Assembly: GCF_963666525.1 (NCBI RefSeq)
Contig: NZ_OY762905.1
Span: 3,389,501 to 3,453,500, forward strand
DNA from: an uncultured Cohaesibacter sp.
GTDB lineage: Bacteria > Pseudomonadota > Alphaproteobacteria > Rhizobiales > Cohaesibacteraceae
Length of the DNA stretch: 64,000 nt
Direction of reading: 5' to 3'
The notes below the pieces were generated by a model. That model was not told the origin of the DNA and did no database searches. It was given only the letters and a program-made list of their open reading frames with translations. Position numbers and translations under genes: made by a program. Each line of letters opens with the position of its first letter. Positions within the stretch are counted from its first letter, which is position 1. Below, one piece after another: positions 63,472-64,000 of this stretch.

Positions 63472-64000
63472 GTGACGAATTTTTCCCTCAAGACGCTGGC
63501 CATCAAGACACTGGCAACCGCCGCCCTGTTTGTCAGCCTCAGTCTGCCAGCGAGCGCCGGAACCCCTTTCTCGGTGATGCTCGACTGGTTCGTCAATCCC
63601 GATCACGGCCCGATCATCATCGCCAAGCAGCGAGGCTATTTCGCCGAGGCTGGGCTGGATGTCGACATCATCGCCCCTGCCGATCCGTCCGATCCGCCCA
63701 AGATGGCAGCCGCCGGCGAAGTAGACCTTGGTGTATCCTATCAGCCGCAGCTCTATTTGCAGCACAAGGAAGGCCTGCCCGTGGTCCGCGTCGGATCGCT
63801 CATCGATAGCCCGCTCTATTGTGTCATGGTGGATGCTGATGGTCCCATCAAGAGCCTTGCCGACCTCAAGGGTGGCCGTATCGGCTTCTCCGTGCCGGGC
63901 ATCGAGGAAGCTCTGATGCACCGCATGCTGCGCACCAATGGCGTGGAACCCGAACAGGTCGAGAGCATCAATGTCAACTTCGCCCTGACCTCGGCGCTTG
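63472..64000 (+). CDS. thiY: THI5/NMT1-type ABC transporter binding protein, N-terminal part
   Basis: At least 176 residues from GTG 63472 (GAGGAG upstream), cut by the window edge. A signal peptide (ATAALFVSLSLPASAG) is followed by the NMT1/THI5-like periplasmic fold: VMLDWFVNPDHGPIIIAKQ, GYFAEAGLDVDIIAPADPSD and AAGEVDLGVSYQP. In riboswitch-controlled thi operons this protein (ThiY) delivers a thiamine pyrimidine precursor to the ThiXZ transporter. The position four bases after thiD supports that. Permease and ATPase genes would lie beyond the window. Confidence 0.85.
   Translation, partial: MTNFSLKTLAIKTLATAALFVSLSLPASAGTPFSVMLDWFVNPDHGPIIIAKQRGYFAEAGLDVDIIAPADPSDPPKMAAAGEVDLGVSYQPQLYLQHKEGLPVVRVGSLIDSPLYCVMVDADGPIKSLADLKGGRIGFSVPGIEEALMHRMLRTNGVEPEQVESINVNFALTSAL

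Overview
The window is chromosomal DNA of an alphaproteobacterium, most likely of the order Hyphomicrobiales (Rhizobiales). The evidence is a FixL/FixJ/FixK oxygen cascade, a complete ccoNOQP-GHIS set, a Shemin-type 5-aminolevulinate synthase, a PdhS/PleC-like kinase, a symporter-histidine kinase hybrid paired with a LuxR regulator, a phasin, and a tRNA-His with the alphaproteobacterial G1:U72/A73 acceptor. I cannot fix the genus from sequence alone. Base composition is fairly GC-rich, so most long antisense reading frames are shadows. No insertion sequence, prophage or CRISPR array was seen.

Layout. 1-6.7 kb: the N-terminal part of a coiled-coil protein (cut by the window edge), a MerR regulator, a Nudix hydrolase, a DUF2336 protein, an exported coiled-coil protein and an endonuclease/exonuclease/phosphatase-fold protein. 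7.4-13.6 kb: a LuxR-type response regulator, the convergent 1185-residue symporter-kinase hybrid and an aminotransferase. 13.6-32.3 kb is a microaerobic block: fixL, fixJ, fixK, hemN, an esterase-like lipoprotein, an AbrB-type membrane protein, ccoNOQP, ccoGHIS, then a small membrane protein, DedA and LysE proteins. FixK/FNR-type sites (TTGA-N6-TCAA) lie upstream of ccoN, hemN and hemA (35.3-36.6 kb), which suggests that oxygen sensing by FixL controls both the oxidase and the haem supply for it.

32.4-49 kb: a chemoreceptor with a co-directional sugar-type binding protein and no transporter, hemA, a cobalamin-type radical SAM protein, a single-domain receiver, a RecD-like helicase, a TetR regulator, a DegT-fold protein without its catalytic lysine, an RpiR regulator divergent from a BKACE-fold protein without its metal ligands, a second Nudix hydrolase, and a threonine-dehydratase-like gene divergent from a MocR regulator with clear repeat operators between them. 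49-54.5 kb: a 1530-residue PdhS-like kinase and a phasin with TGC-N3-GCA motifs upstream.

55-61 kb: tRNA-His, then a less typical segment with AT-rich spacers. It encodes a soluble chemoreceptor fused to an [FeFe]-hydrogenase-like iron-sulfur module, and a pair made of a TPR/alpha-beta-hydrolase protein and a radical SAM protein. This is the most unusual part of the window. 61.1-64 kb: a TPP riboswitch and the thiM-thiE-thiD salvage operon, running into a THI5/ThiY-type binding protein cut by the right edge.
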